DNA of 64,000 bases from Biomaibacter acetigenes (GTDB lineage Bacteria; Bacillota; Thermosediminibacteria; Thermosediminibacterales; Tepidanaerobacteraceae): contig NZ_CP033169.1 in NCBI RefSeq assembly GCF_003691585.1, positions 3,334,312-3,398,311 on the forward strand, given 5' to 3'. Below, in pieces: positions 1 to 9,313 of this stretch. How positions within the stretch are numbered: the first letter of the stretch is position 1; each line of letters opens with the position of its first letter. The position numbers and the translations under genes were made by a program. The notes beneath the pieces are model-generated. The model saw only the letters and a program-made list of their open reading frames with translations. It searched no databases and had not been told where the DNA came from.

Positions 1-341
1 GATTCCCAGCCTTTTTTTATTCACATGCATCCGCCTTTCTTCAGTAAACTTTAAACTTTGCTGTCGGGTATTTTTCGAGGTTTGAAGTTTCAAAAAAGCT
101 TGGTATAAAAACCAAGTCATAAATCATGAGATGTATAAAAGCAGCGATAAGCTGTATCGTCGGTGCCCTTGATTTAGAACAATCAAATAAAATTCGATGA
201 CGTGACTATTTAATTGTATTAACATGATTTTATTTTTATTCTCGCCTGATTTCTGCAAAGAATAAACTTTGTAAAATTTTTACCATATCTTTTTTAAAAA
301 ATAATAGTAAGTTAGTTCATAAGGATATCAAAGATGCAAAC
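1..341. other. AT-rich intergenic stretch without a recognised gene
   Basis: No convincing reading frame, RNA gene or repeat was found here. The only structure seen is a small perfect hairpin at 99-116 (arms CTTGGT and ACCAAG, six-base loop). The stretch lies downstream of the minus-strand HxlR gene and may hold its transcription end. Confidence 0.5.
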
Positions 342-737
342 CTACGACAATCGTGATAAAACATCTTTCATATTTTGCTCACACAGATTATATTTCATCT
401 TGTATCCGAAGTAATTATTTTTATCGGCCCACTCACACATCATATCAAGGATGGGTATGACCTCTCTGCCCTTATCCGTGATGGAATACTCGACCCTTAT
501 TGGAACTTCAGGGTAAATCTTTCTTTTAATAAGTTGATTCATCTCAAGTTCTCTTAACTGTTTTGTCAGGATTCTGTGGGTTATATCCGGAATCAAATGC
601 TGAAGCTGACCGAACCTGAGAGTGCCGCATTCTCCCAGAAACCATAATATCAAAGGCTTCCATTTGCCGCCTATTACACTGAAAGCAACTTCTATCTCGC
701 ATGTGGCTTCTTTTGTCTTCTTACTCTTTTCGGTCAC
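342..737 (-). CDS. HxlR-family winged-helix transcriptional regulator
   Basis: A 131-residue protein that fits the HxlR family of small DNA-binding regulators, many of which sense aldehydes, thiol stress or redox state. The hallmark N-terminal segment is present: Cys13 just before a helix ending in GGKWKPLIL (about 24-32), then a winged helix with RFGQLQ and an ITHRILTKQLREL recognition helix, and the wing YSITDKG. The start is GTG at 737, preceded by GAGGG. The gene is divergent from an iron-containing alcohol dehydrogenase, so that gene is its likely target. The signal sensed is not known; Cys13 makes a redox or electrophile signal plausible but this is inference. Confidence 0.85.
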   Translation of the reverse strand: MTEKSKKTKEATCEIEVAFSVIGGKWKPLILWFLGECGTLRFGQLQHLIPDITHRILTKQLRELEMNQLIKRKIYPEVPIRVEYSITDKGREVIPILDMMCEWADKNNYFGYKMKYNLCEQNMKDVLSRLS

Positions 738-761
738 AATTATCCCTCACTTTTACATATA

Positions 762-781
762 TAGTATCATACATGTTACTA
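762..781. promoter_or_regulatory. Candidate HxlR operator (imperfect dyad)
   Basis: The 20-base element has five-base arms TAGTA and TACTA around a partly symmetric centre containing CATACATG. It sits 25 bases upstream of the HxlR start in the divergent hxlR/adh spacer. HxlR proteins commonly bind such dyads and control themselves and the divergent gene. Assignment is by position and symmetry only. Confidence 0.4.
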
Positions 782-992
782 TCTATCAATAAAGTGCACT
801 CTTGTTAAAGTACAAAGTAAATACTATACTATAATATGGCAATTTCCCATTACGATATTTAGTTTTCATTCCTCCGAAAGTGACACATAATAATTTAGGT
901 TACTACAAAATGTGTTAAACTTTTTGCATAAAAACCCCATCGCCGGTGGGAGATGCTGAAAGTGAAACTATAAATCAACAGGAGGTATTTTC

Positions 993-2171
993 ATGAGATT
1001 TAATTACCACATGCCGACAAAAATCTTATTTGGCCCCGGAAAACTGAATGACCTTTCAAAGGAAACGCTGCCGGGGAAAAAAGCCTTAATAGTGATTTCC
1101 TCGGGAAAATCTATGAAAAACAACGGTTACCTTGACCGCCTGGTAGAAATCCTGGACCGTCAGGGCATAGAGCATGTCCTGTTTGACAGGATCCTGCCCA
1201 ATCCCATCAAATCTCACGTCATGGAAGGTGCGGCTCTTGCAAAAAGCCAGGGTTGTGATTTTGTGATAGGCCTCGGCGGCGGCAGCAGTATCGACTCGGC
1301 AAAGAGCATTGCCGTCATGGCCAAAAACCCTGGAGATTACTGGGATTATGTAAGCGGCGGAACGGGCAAGGGAATGCCCGCAGCAAACGGCGCCCTTCCC
1401 ATCGTTGCCATCACCACCACAGCCGGAACAGGCACCGAAGCCGATCCCTGGACGGTCATAACCAAAGAGGAAACCAATGAAAAGATCGGTTATGGCAACT
1501 CTTACACCTTCCCGACACTATCTGTGGTAGACCCCGAGCTTATGCTGACCGTACCCAAACATCTCACGGCATATCAGGGGTTCGATGCACTCTTCCACTC
1601 CACGGAAGGTTATATCGCAAATATAGCAACACCCATCAGTGATGCATATGCTCTAAAAAGCATCGAATTGATAGCAAAATATTTGCCATTATGTGTTAAA
1701 GACGGAAATAATATAGAGGCGCGCACCCAGGTAGCCTTAGCCAATACCCTTTCCGGGTTTGTAGAATCCACATCGAGCTGCACCTCGGAGCATTCTATGG
1801 AACATGCCCTCAGCGCTTATCATCCGGAGCTTCCCCATGGTGCCGGACTCATCATGCTGTCGGAGGCTTATTACACTTTCTTCGCATCCAAAGTGCCGGA
1901 CAGGTTCGTAGCCATGGCAAGGGCCATGGGCGTGGACGTTGACTCACTTGCGCCCGAGGATCGTCCCATGTCTTTTGTAAAGGCATTAATCAAGCTTCAG
2001 GAAGATTGCGGTGTACGGGATCTTAAGATGTCCGACTATGGCATCAAAAAAGAAGATATCCCCGAGCTTGCCGAAAATGCCCGCAAAACCATGGGCGGAT
2101 TGTTTGAAGCAGATCCCTATTCTCTATCCCTGGACGAGACCATAGAAATAATGACAAATGCATATAAATAA
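993..2171 (+). CDS. Iron-containing alcohol dehydrogenase (group III)
   Basis: A 392-residue NAD(P)-dependent alcohol/aldehyde oxidoreductase of the Fe-ADH superfamily, the usual length. The N-terminal Rossmann-like domain carries GLGGGSSIDSAK (about 93-104) for the nucleotide pyrophosphate. The C-terminal helical domain supplies the expected metal ligands Asp198, His202, His271 and His282. The start ATG has AGGAGG seven bases upstream. The nearest relatives in mind are butanol or lactaldehyde dehydrogenases, but substrate cannot be told from sequence alone. It is divergent from an HxlR regulator, which suggests induction by an aldehyde or similar stress. A rho-independent terminator follows at 2305. 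Confidence 0.9.
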   Translation: MRFNYHMPTKILFGPGKLNDLSKETLPGKKALIVISSGKSMKNNGYLDRLVEILDRQGIEHVLFDRILPNPIKSHVMEGAALAKSQGCDFVIGLGGGSSIDSAKSIAVMAKNPGDYWDYVSGGTGKGMPAANGALPIVAITTTAGTGTEADPWTVITKEETNEKIGYGNSYTFPTLSVVDPELMLTVPKHLTAYQGFDALFHSTEGYIANIATPISDAYALKSIELIAKYLPLCVKDGNNIEARTQVALANTLSGFVESTSSCTSEHSMEHALSAYHPELPHGAGLIMLSEAYYTFFASKVPDRFVAMARAMGVDVDSLAPEDRPMSFVKALIKLQEDCGVRDLKMSDYGIKKEDIPELAENARKTMGGLFEADPYSLSLDETIEIMTNAYK

Positions 2172-2235
2172 TTAATAAAGTAGGATGCAATATCATATAC
2201 AGTGAAATGGATTTACTAAAGACCAGGAGGAATTT

Positions 2236-2286
2236 TTGATAGACAACGGCATAATATACATCGATGAAGAGAAATTAAGGCGATAA
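2236..2286 (+). CDS. Possible 16-residue ORF with a strong ribosome site
   Basis: AGGAGG at 2225-2230 is ideally placed before a TTG codon opening a 16-codon frame (MIDNGIIYIDEEKLRR). It lies between the alcohol dehydrogenase and its terminator. It may be a real micropeptide, or the remnant start of a lost gene. No family is recognised and the short length makes chance likely. Confidence 0.2.
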   Translation: MIDNGIIYIDEEKLRR

Positions 2287-2304
2287 ACTCGCATAAAGTA
2301 AAAT

Positions 2305-2339
2305 CCCGGCACCTTATTATTAGGTACCGGGAAGTTTTT
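2305..2339 (+). terminator. Rho-independent terminator after the alcohol dehydrogenase
   Basis: Hairpin with arms CCCGGCACCT and AGGTACCGGG (one mismatch) followed by AAG and five T. It ends the plus-strand alcohol dehydrogenase transcript and lies six bases before the end of the oppositely oriented tRNA-Gly gene. Confidence 0.75.
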
Positions 2340-2344
2340 CACTC

Positions 2345-2419
2345 TGGAGCGGAAAACGGGATTCGAACCCGCGACCCTCGGCTTGGGAAGCCGATGCTCT
2401 ACCACTGAGCTACTTCCGC
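2345..2419 (-). tRNA. tRNA-Gly (CCC anticodon)
   Basis: On the minus strand the acceptor GCGGAAG pairs with TTTCCGC (one G-U), the T loop GTTCGAATC is intact, and the anticodon loop is TTCCCAA, which gives anticodon CCC (codon GGG). The 3' CCA is encoded. It is the last of three tRNA genes likely made from one promoter. Confidence 0.95.
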
Positions 2420-2605
2420 ACATATTAACTTAACTATTTTAATTATAGCAAAATAATCATACAAGTCAAGGTTGTAAAGATAAAATTTCCGGCTTATGGC
2501 CCTGCCGGCCTCTACATGTCTTCTTCGTCGATTTTTAACATCGTAATGAATAATAATATCGGCATAGTTGCAATTTCTATGCCGCTTTCATTTATATTCA
2601 CGAAT

Positions 2606-2680
2606 TGGTGACCCCGGCGGGATTCGAACCCACGTTACCGCCGTGAAAGGGCGATGTCTTAACCACTTGACCACGGGGCC
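2606..2680 (-). tRNA. tRNA-Glu (TTC anticodon)
   Basis: Minus-strand cloverleaf with acceptor GGCCCCG/CGGGGTC, T arm GGGTTCGAATCCC, and anticodon loop CTTTCAC, which gives TTC (codons GAA and GAG). The CCA end is encoded. It lies six bases downstream of tRNA-Lys in the same unit. Confidence 0.96.
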
Positions 2681-2686
2681 ACAAAA

Positions 2687-2762
2687 TGGTGAGCCATCCG
2701 CGACTCGAACGCGGGACACCCTGATTAAAAGTCAGGTGCTCTGCCGACTGAGCTAATGGCTC
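2687..2762 (-). tRNA. tRNA-Lys (TTT anticodon)
   Basis: Minus-strand cloverleaf with acceptor GAGCCAT/ATGGCTC, T arm around GCGTTCGAGTCGC, and anticodon loop CTTTTAA, which gives TTT (codons AAA and AAG). CCA is encoded. It is the first tRNA of the Lys-Glu-Gly unit. Confidence 0.96.
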
Positions 2763-2780
2763 ACACAAAACGCAAGTATT

Positions 2781-2809
2781 ATACTACTATAAAAAATTAA
2801 AACTGTCAA
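2781..2809 (-). promoter_or_regulatory. Sigma-A promoter of the tRNA Lys-Glu-Gly unit
   Basis: Minus-strand TTGACA (2804-2809), 17-base spacer, and TAGTAT (2781-2786), placed about 20 bases before tRNA-Lys. The -35 box is a perfect consensus and overlaps the last codons of the upstream UPF0045 gene. Confidence 0.7.
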
Positions 2810-3075
2810 CCCATATTTTCTGCATCTTTTTTGCATTCAGTACCGCACCTGCTGGATAAAGTTACAACCATCACCACATCTCCCGACTTTCTGCCGGTTT
2901 CGTAAAGACACCTTACGGCTTTCCACACTTCTTCGTCTTCGCCCATCAGGATGGTACTCATGGGGTTTACATCCACCTGTATGCCGCATGTCTTTAAATT
3001 TTTCAGGGCCTCCAGCACGACCTTCTGATATGCGGGATTCCCCAGAGGATAAAGTGATACCTGGCACGACGTCAT
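2806..3075 (-). CDS. UPF0045 / MTH1187-family thiamine-binding-like protein
   Basis: An 89-residue protein matching the small ferredoxin-fold MTH1187/YkoF-like family, whose members bind thiamine or related molecules and form tetramers. The typical opening VSLYPLGNP and the segment VDVNPMSTILMGEDEEVW are clear. It starts 14 bases after purA and is probably co-transcribed with it. The family has no proven enzyme activity; a role in binding thiamine or its precursors is known for relatives and only inferred here. Confidence 0.8.
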   Translation of the reverse strand: MTSCQVSLYPLGNPAYQKVVLEALKNLKTCGIQVDVNPMSTILMGEDEEVWKAVRCLYETGRKSGDVVMVVTLSSRCGTECKKDAENMG

Positions 3076-3089
3076 ATTATCAGCCCCAT

Positions 3090-4385
<1,296 letters not shown>

Positions 4386-4416
4386 TTATTGTCTATTAAA
4401 TAGTCATAATATTTCA

Positions 4417-5223
4417 TTATGCCGCTCCTGCGATGCCCTTAAGAAGGAATCCTATGAGATAAGCGGCGCTGGCGGAAATACCTCCCACAACCAGCATTTC
4501 GAGACCTCCCAGGTACCACTTTTCGCCGGTTACGAAAACCCGGGCTGCTCCGACGGTAAAAAGGGTTATGCCGGTAATCATCACTGCCGCCAGAAATTGG
4601 TTGGCAGCAAAAATGGGCACATGGGATGAAAGAACATATGCAAGCAGGGGCATGAACCCAGCCACCACAAAAGATATAAAGGTGACTACTGCACTTTTCA
4701 AAGGTGATGAATCCTCATCTATATATATTCCCAGTTCCTCGGTCATCATGGTATGGATCCACAGGGATTTGTTTGAGGTTATGGCAGCAACAAGATTTTC
4801 CAGGGTTTCCCCTTCAAGGCCTTTGTTTTTATATATCTGCCGTATCTCTTCCCGTTCTCCTTCGGGATGATTTTCTATTTCCCAGAGTTCCCTTTCCTCT
4901 TCGCTCTTTTGATATTTTCGTTCAGCGCGCCCGGAAAGGAAATCTCCAATGGCCATGGAAAGACCGTCTCCGATAAGGTTGGCGAGCCCCAGGATAAGTA
5001 CCACCGCCGCTGAAAGTCCGGCCCCTGCCACACCTGCTACTACCGCAAAGGTGGTAATTATACCGTCGCTGGCACCGTATATGGCGGAACCGATATATTT
5101 CCCCTGGCCGGTTTTATGCCAGACTTCATTTCCAATCTTTGTTGGATCATGGGCAGCCATGGAAGCGAGTACATCTCTATTTTTATACGCCTGCCGGGCT
5201 TCATCAAGTCTCCTGGTAATCAA
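4417..5223 (-). CDS. VIT1/CCC1-family membrane transporter
   Basis: A 268-residue integral membrane protein of the vacuolar iron transporter family, which in relatives exports Fe2+ or Mn2+. The family core YGASDGIITTFAVVAGVAGA (about 49-68) begins the first membrane span, followed by GLANLIGDGLSMAIGDFLSGRAE. A charged central region (about 100-165, with several EExE runs) is the expected metal-binding domain, and three hydrophobic spans follow. It lies 44 bases upstream of purA and downstream of a flavoprotein on the same strand. Metal specificity is inferred, not shown. Confidence 0.8.
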   Translation of the reverse strand: MITRRLDEARQAYKNRDVLASMAAHDPTKIGNEVWHKTGQGKYIGSAIYGASDGIITTFAVVAGVAGAGLSAAVVLILGLANLIGDGLSMAIGDFLSGRAERKYQKSEEERELWEIENHPEGEREEIRQIYKNKGLEGETLENLVAAITSNKSLWIHTMMTEELGIYIDEDSSPLKSAVVTFISFVVAGFMPLLAYVLSSHVPIFAANQFLAAVMITGITLFTVGAARVFVTGEKWYLGGLEMLVVGGISASAAYLIGFLLKGIAGAA

Positions 5224-5254
5224 TCGGAAAACCCCCCTTTTTTATATTATTCTA

Positions 5255-6637
5255 TTAAATCCTCTTTAAAATTTCCCGGGCTACCATTACTCCTGAAACC
5301 GATGCCTGAGCCAGGCCCCGGGTAACTCCCGCTCCATCCCCCGCTGCAAACAGGTTTTTAACCTGAGTCTCCAGGGCGGAACTCAATTGCGGCCTGGCGG
5401 AGTAAAATTTGACCTCCACACCGTAAAGCAGGGTATGGTTGGAATATACGCCCGGAGCCAGTTTATCCATGGCCTGCAACATTTCAAGAATGCTTACCAA
5501 ATGTCTGTAAGGAAATACCAGGCTCAAATCCCCCGGAGTGGCCTCCTTTAGTGTGGGCTCTACGAGGCCTCTCTTGATTCTCTCCGGCGTAGACCTCCTG
5601 CCTGATAAAAGATCTCCCAGGCGCTGCACCAGCACACCGCCGCCCAGCATATTGGCCAGGGTAGCAATGTATTTGCCGTAGGAAATGGGTTCTTTAAAGG
5701 GTTCGGTGAAGGTTTTGCTTACCAGCAGCGCAAAATTTGTATTTGGGGTCTTTCTGTCTGCATAGCTGTGGCCGTTGACGGTGATAAGACCGCTGTTGTT
5801 TTCTATGACTACTTCCCCGTAAGGGTTCATACAGAAGGTCCTCACCCTATCATCAAAGGATTTGGAATAATACACCAGTTTAGACTCGTAGACCACATCG
5901 GTTATGTGTTCCATCACTACCGATGGCACTTCCACGCGAACGCCGATATCCACCGGATTTATATTCATGTCAAGTTTAAGCCGGGCAGCTTCTCTTGCAA
6001 ACCATTCGGCTCCCTCCCTGCCCGGAACCGACACCACATAGTCTGCATGAAATTCTTCACCGTTTTCCGTCACAATACCTTTTACCTGTCCGTTATCCAC
6101 CAGGATGGTTTTCGCATTGGTGGAAGTTTTAATATCAACTTTTGAATCAAGAAATTTACGCATTTCTTTTAATATATTCCAGCACTTTTCAGTGCCCAGG
6201 TGTTTTACTCTGGCGGGAATTAATCTTAAGTCTGCTGTAGCGGCTTTCTGCTGGATTTCCCTGACTTTGAGGCTGTTCACGCCATGTACTATTTCAGTGG
6301 CGCCGAAACTTAAAAAAATTCTATCAACATAGCCTATAAGTTCTGCCACTTCACTTCTTGGAATATATTCATCCAGCCACCCACCGAATTCCGTGGTGAG
6401 GGTGAGCTTGCCGTCGCTGAAGGCTCCGGCCCCGCCCCAACCATTTACTATGGAACATGGGTCACAGTGGCGGCACTGGACCTTGTTCTCCTTTGAGGGG
6501 CAAAGCCGTCCTTCGATATCCTTCCCCTTTTCCAGAATGAGCACTGATAACCCAGGTGCCTTGTCTACCAGTTCCAGAGCGGTAAAAATACCGGCAGGTC
6601 CGGCTCCAATGATTATTACATCATATTTTTGGGGCAT
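5255..6637 (-). CDS. FAD-dependent oxidoreductase (COG2509-like)
   Basis: A 460-residue flavoprotein of the uncharacterised FAD-dependent dehydrogenase family. The N-terminal IIIGAGPAG binds FAD; a cysteine-rich stretch CPSKENKVQCRHCDPC (about 47-62) follows and GWGGAGAFSDGKLT is characteristic of the family; the C-terminal LFAAGDGAG closes the FAD site. The ATG at 6637 is chosen because GAGGG lies just upstream, and the preceding 19 codons look unlike the family. Substrate is unknown. The gene heads a same-strand series with the VIT transporter, purA and UPF0045. Confidence 0.85.
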   Translation of the reverse strand: MPQKYDVIIIGAGPAGIFTALELVDKAPGLSVLILEKGKDIEGRLCPSKENKVQCRHCDPCSIVNGWGGAGAFSDGKLTLTTEFGGWLDEYIPRSEVAELIGYVDRIFLSFGATEIVHGVNSLKVREIQQKAATADLRLIPARVKHLGTEKCWNILKEMRKFLDSKVDIKTSTNAKTILVDNGQVKGIVTENGEEFHADYVVSVPGREGAEWFAREAARLKLDMNINPVDIGVRVEVPSVVMEHITDVVYESKLVYYSKSFDDRVRTFCMNPYGEVVIENNSGLITVNGHSYADRKTPNTNFALLVSKTFTEPFKEPISYGKYIATLANMLGGGVLVQRLGDLLSGRRSTPERIKRGLVEPTLKEATPGDLSLVFPYRHLVSILEMLQAMDKLAPGVYSNHTLLYGVEVKFYSARPQLSSALETQVKNLFAAGDGAGVTRGLAQASVSGVMVAREILKRI

Positions 6638-6840
6638 AAGAATCCCTCTTTTCAAAGAAATAGCCTGTCTTGCAGAAATTCGGTTTTGCAGCAATATTTA
6701 TATTATCAAAGTGGGTATCCAATGTCAATATTAAAACCGTATTATTTTTTTATATTTTATTAAATCGTTCGTTATATATCGTATTATGCCATTAGATTAG
6801 CCCTTTATATGCGGTGTATTGAAAATTTTATATGAGAATG

Positions 6841-6870
6841 TGAATATGGAATTGATATTTTGAAATACTA
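6841..6870 (+). promoter_or_regulatory. Candidate sigma-G (forespore) promoter
   Basis: TGAATA at 6841-6846, a 17-base spacer and AATACTA at 6864-6870 match the known sigma-G pattern (TGAATA, 17-18 bases, CATACTA) with one mismatch. It lies about 50 bases upstream of the ATG of a 62-residue protein that resembles a small acid-soluble spore protein. No comparable sigma-A pair was seen in this spacer. Confidence 0.55.
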
Positions 6871-6918
6871 CAAGGGAAAGAACTTTTGCGGAATTTTTTT
6901 AAGGAGGGTATATTTTTT

Positions 6919-7107
6919 ATGGTAAAAACAAAAACTGCAGTGGAGACAAATCCATCTGCCATTAAGCCGCAGGACCTGGGGTATGACACGGAAATCGTAA
7001 CAGAAATGGGCCCGAATGTAGGTACCAAAGCCACCAAAAGAGCCATAGCGACCCAGGAAATCACCGGCACCACCCGGCCCAATCTCATGATCTACCCCGG
7101 AGAATAA
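6919..7107 (+). CDS. Probable short alpha/beta-type small acid-soluble spore protein
   Basis: A 62-residue protein starting at the ATG at 6919, seven bases after AAGGAGGG. Residues 24-44 (TEIVTEMGPNVG and on to ATKRA) align with the first conserved half of alpha/beta SASPs, where E-[IV]-A-x-E-[LF]-G-x-N-L-G is typical. TEIVTE also matches the recognition site of the germination protease GPR, which would cut between Glu25 and Ile26. The second SASP half (GGEITKR region) is replaced by an unusual tail ending MIYPGE. A sigma-G-like promoter lies upstream. Known: SASPs coat spore DNA. Inferred: that this is one, possibly a divergent or minor member. Confidence 0.5.
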   Translation: MVKTKTAVETNPSAIKPQDLGYDTEIVTEMGPNVGTKATKRAIATQEITGTTRPNLMIYPGE

Positions 7108-7118
7108 GTATCCTTTAT

Positions 7119-7637
7119 TTATTTCCCCAAAAGATGTAAAGAGTTACCGGTATATCTTGATACCATATAAACCAGTAAAGGATATATCACTACAATCAGT
7201 ACCCGGCGCACGGTCTGGATCACTACCACCGCCGGGTGATTCACATCATAGGACTCTGAAAGGATTATCATCTCCTGCATGCCACCTGGTACGCTGCCGA
7301 AAAGGGAAGTGTAAAGCTCTGTACCGGTAAGCTTGCTTACAATAAAACCTGTGAATACACCTAATATGGCAAGGATTACTACTACCAGTAGAGACGGGAT
7401 TATATAATCTTTTAACCCCGCTACCACTTCTTTAGTGATGGCAAGGCCTAAAAATCCTCCCAGTATTATTTGGGCAAGGGTGTTGAAAGATTCCGGAATT
7501 TCCGGCTTTGCCCCCAAAATATTCGCCGCACCCACAAAGGTCATGGCACCTAAAAGAGGGCCCGCCGGGATTTTAAGCTCATTGCCGATAAAGCCACCAA
7601 TGAGAGCCAGAGTAATGGTGAAGATAACTTTATCCAT
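7119..7637 (-). CDS. AbrB-family membrane protein, single-repeat form
   Basis: A 172-residue hydrophobic protein of the AbrB/YdcO-type membrane family (not the DNA-binding AbrB). Typical family members have two tandem copies of about 160 residues; this one has only one copy. The repeat signatures KIPAGPLLGAM (about 22-32) and GSVPGGMQEMI (about 114-124) are present, with five to six predicted spans. The gene converges on the SASP-like gene, with 11 bases between their ends. Function is uncertain; it may act as a homodimer. Confidence 0.75.
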   Translation of the reverse strand: MDKVIFTITLALIGGFIGNELKIPAGPLLGAMTFVGAANILGAKPEIPESFNTLAQIILGGFLGLAITKEVVAGLKDYIIPSLLVVVILAILGVFTGFIVSKLTGTELYTSLFGSVPGGMQEMIILSESYDVNHPAVVVIQTVRRVLIVVIYPLLVYMVSRYTGNSLHLLGK

Positions 7638-7783
7638 AAAAGCAACTCCTTAGAAGAATATTTTTTAACATACTTTTTATTGTATTTTTGAGGCAAACCT
7701 TCATTCTTTCCGCAGGCGGGAAAGGTTTTTGCCGCAGTCATTATAACATAAAACAAAGTTAAAACTCAATTATTTAATTTCAA

Positions 7784-7821
7784 AAGCCGCCCTATTTACC
7801 ATTGTAAGGCTTTCAGGCGGC
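7784..7821 (-). terminator. Possible terminator after icd
   Basis: Minus-strand stem GCCGCC...GGCGGC followed by TTTTGAAATT, starting 30 bases after the icd stop codon. The loop is long (26 bases) and partly paired, so the call is tentative. Confidence 0.35.
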
Positions 7822-7850
7822 CGGGAAGAATATAAAAGAAAAACGTTCCA

Positions 7851-9062
7851 CTAAGTTATACTTTCAATAATTGCCCGGGCAAACTCAGAAGTCGTAACTT
7901 CCCTGGCCCCTTCCATCTGCCGGGCCAGGTCGTAGGTAACGGTCTTTTGGGAAATGGCCTTCGCCAGGCCTTCGGTAATGAGAGATGCTGCTTCTTTCCA
8001 CCCCATATATTCCAGCATCATCACTGCAGAAAGAATCAGGGAGCCGGGGTTCACCTTGTCTAGCCCTGCATATTTGGGTGCGGTGCCGTGGGTAGCTTCA
8101 AAGAGGGCAATGTAGTCCCCGATATTTCCCCCGGGGGCCATACCGAGACCTCCCACCTGGGCAGCAGCCGCATCGGAAAGATAATCTCCGTTTAAGTTGG
8201 GAGTCACTATGACATCATATTCTGAAGGCCGAAGGAGAAGCTGCTGGAACATGTTGTCAGATATGCGGTCCTTTACGATAATTTTACCTTCCGGCACATT
8301 GCTGCCGCATGATGGAAGCTCTTCCTCAGTCACTATTTTGCCTGCAAATTCGCTTTTTGCCAGGGCGTAGCACCAGTTTTTAAAACTTCCCTCGGTGTAT
8401 TTCATGATATTCCCTTTATGAACTATGGTGACAGATTTTCGTCCATTCTCGATGGCGTATTTTAAAGCCTTGCGCATTAAGCGCTCGGAAGCGGCCTTAG
8501 ATATATATTTCACGCCTATGCCCGCATCTTCGGGAACGTTGCAGGACATCTCGATGTTTAAGAATTGTCTCGCTTTCTTTGCGTCTTCACTTTCTGCTTC
8601 CCACTCTATGCCAGCATATATATCCTCGGTGTTTTCTCTAAATATAACCACATCCACGTGTTCGGGATGGACTACCGGACTTGGGACACCGGGGATCCAT
8701 TTGACAGGCCTAACACAGGCGTAAAGGTCCAGTTCCTGCCTCAGTGTAACATTGATGCTTCTGAACCCCCCTCCTATCGGTGTGGTAAGGGGGCCTTTTA
8801 TGGCAATGATATGTTCCTTAATGGCATCAACGGTTTCTTCGGGCAACCACTTACCTGTGAGATGAAAAGCCTTCTCTCCAGCCAGTATCTCCTTCCATTC
8901 GATACTGCGCCGGCCCCCGTAAGCCTTTTCCACCGCCGCATCCACTACTTTCCTTGTGGCCCGCCATATGTCAGGCCCGGTGCCGTCTCCTTCGATGAAG
9001 GGAATGATTGGATTGTCGGAGATTATGAGTTTTCCGTCTTTTACATAAATTTTTTCGGGCAT
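7851..9062 (-). CDS. icd: Isocitrate dehydrogenase, probably NADP-dependent
   Basis: Oxidatively decarboxylates isocitrate to 2-oxoglutarate. The 403-residue product is close to bacterial homodimeric enzymes: [20 protein letters not shown] carries the substrate-binding Ser and Arg residues, [12 protein letters not shown] the metal Asp residues, and HGTAPKYAG keeps the Lys-Tyr pair that favours NADP in the Escherichia enzyme. It lies downstream of citF on the same strand but is separated by 243 bases with two hairpins, so it may be a separate or attenuated unit. With aconitase it would supply 2-oxoglutarate and NADPH from citrate or aconitate. Confidence 0.95.
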   Translation of the reverse strand: MPEKIYVKDGKLIISDNPIIPFIEGDGTGPDIWRATRKVVDAAVEKAYGGRRSIEWKEILAGEKAFHLTGKWLPEETVDAIKEHIIAIKGPLTTPIGGGFRSINVTLRQELDLYACVRPVKWIPGVPSPVVHPEHVDVVIFRENTEDIYAGIEWEAESEDAKKARQFLNIEMSCNVPEDAGIGVKYISKAASERLMRKALKYAIENGRKSVTIVHKGNIMKYTEGSFKNWCYALAKSEFAGKIVTEEELPSCGSNVPEGKIIVKDRISDNMFQQLLLRPSEYDVIVTPNLNGDYLSDAAAAQVGGLGMAPGGNIGDYIALFEATHGTAPKYAGLDKVNPGSLILSAVMMLEYMGWKEAASLITEGLAKAISQKTVTYDLARQMEGAREVTTSEFARAIIESIT

Positions 9063-9093
9063 TAAATCACTTCCTTTTTATCAAGTGCTCTTT

Positions 9094-9109
9094 TGTATAA
9101 TTGTATACA
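9094..9109. promoter_or_regulatory. Dyad upstream of icd, possible regulator site
   Basis: A 16-base element with arms TGTAT and ATACA lies 32 bases upstream of the icd start. GntR/FCD regulators often bind GTAT...ATAC dyads and one such gene is in this cluster, but the element differs from the operators proposed beside the gntR genes. Tentative. Confidence 0.3.
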
Positions 9110-9188
9110 TTTAATTATTATAAGATATTTCTATAATCAAATCTAGTAAATGTAATTTTATCGTATATTCTGATTAAAGTTTAGTGTG

Positions 9189-9212
9189 AAAGGCAAGGTT
9201 CTCCTTGCCTTT
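9189..9212 (-). terminator. Strong hairpin in the citF-icd spacer
   Basis: A perfect 10-base stem (AAAGGCAAGG and CCTTGCCTTT) with a four-base loop. No T-run follows on the minus strand, so it may act as an RNA-stabilising or pausing hairpin, or as a weak terminator, downstream of citF. Confidence 0.45.
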
Positions 9213-9269
9213 CATTGAGTCAAAAGAGCATATATTAAAGCAATCTCGGGGACAAGGTTGGTCTTATCT

Positions 9270-9313
9270 CGATTGAGTCAGGGAACCGTCCTCTGACTCA
9301 CTGACTCAATCGA
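9270..9313. repeat. Long inverted repeat overlapping the citF stop codon
   Basis: Perfect 12-base arms TCGATTGAGTCA and TGACTCAATCGA enclose a centre with GGGAACCGTCCTC and a further TGACTCAC. The right arm includes the last codons and TGA of citF. Half of the arm (TTGAGTCA) occurs once more at 9214. GGAACCGTCC-type centres flanked by TGACTCA arms are familiar from dispersed palindromes in clostridial genomes; that this is one is inference. Confidence 0.7.

Noticed and set aside
925..992. Riboswitch in the alcohol dehydrogenase leader
   Set aside because: There is one small hairpin (CCCATCGCCGGTGGG) but no match to riboswitch cores I know, and no terminator or hidden ribosome site.
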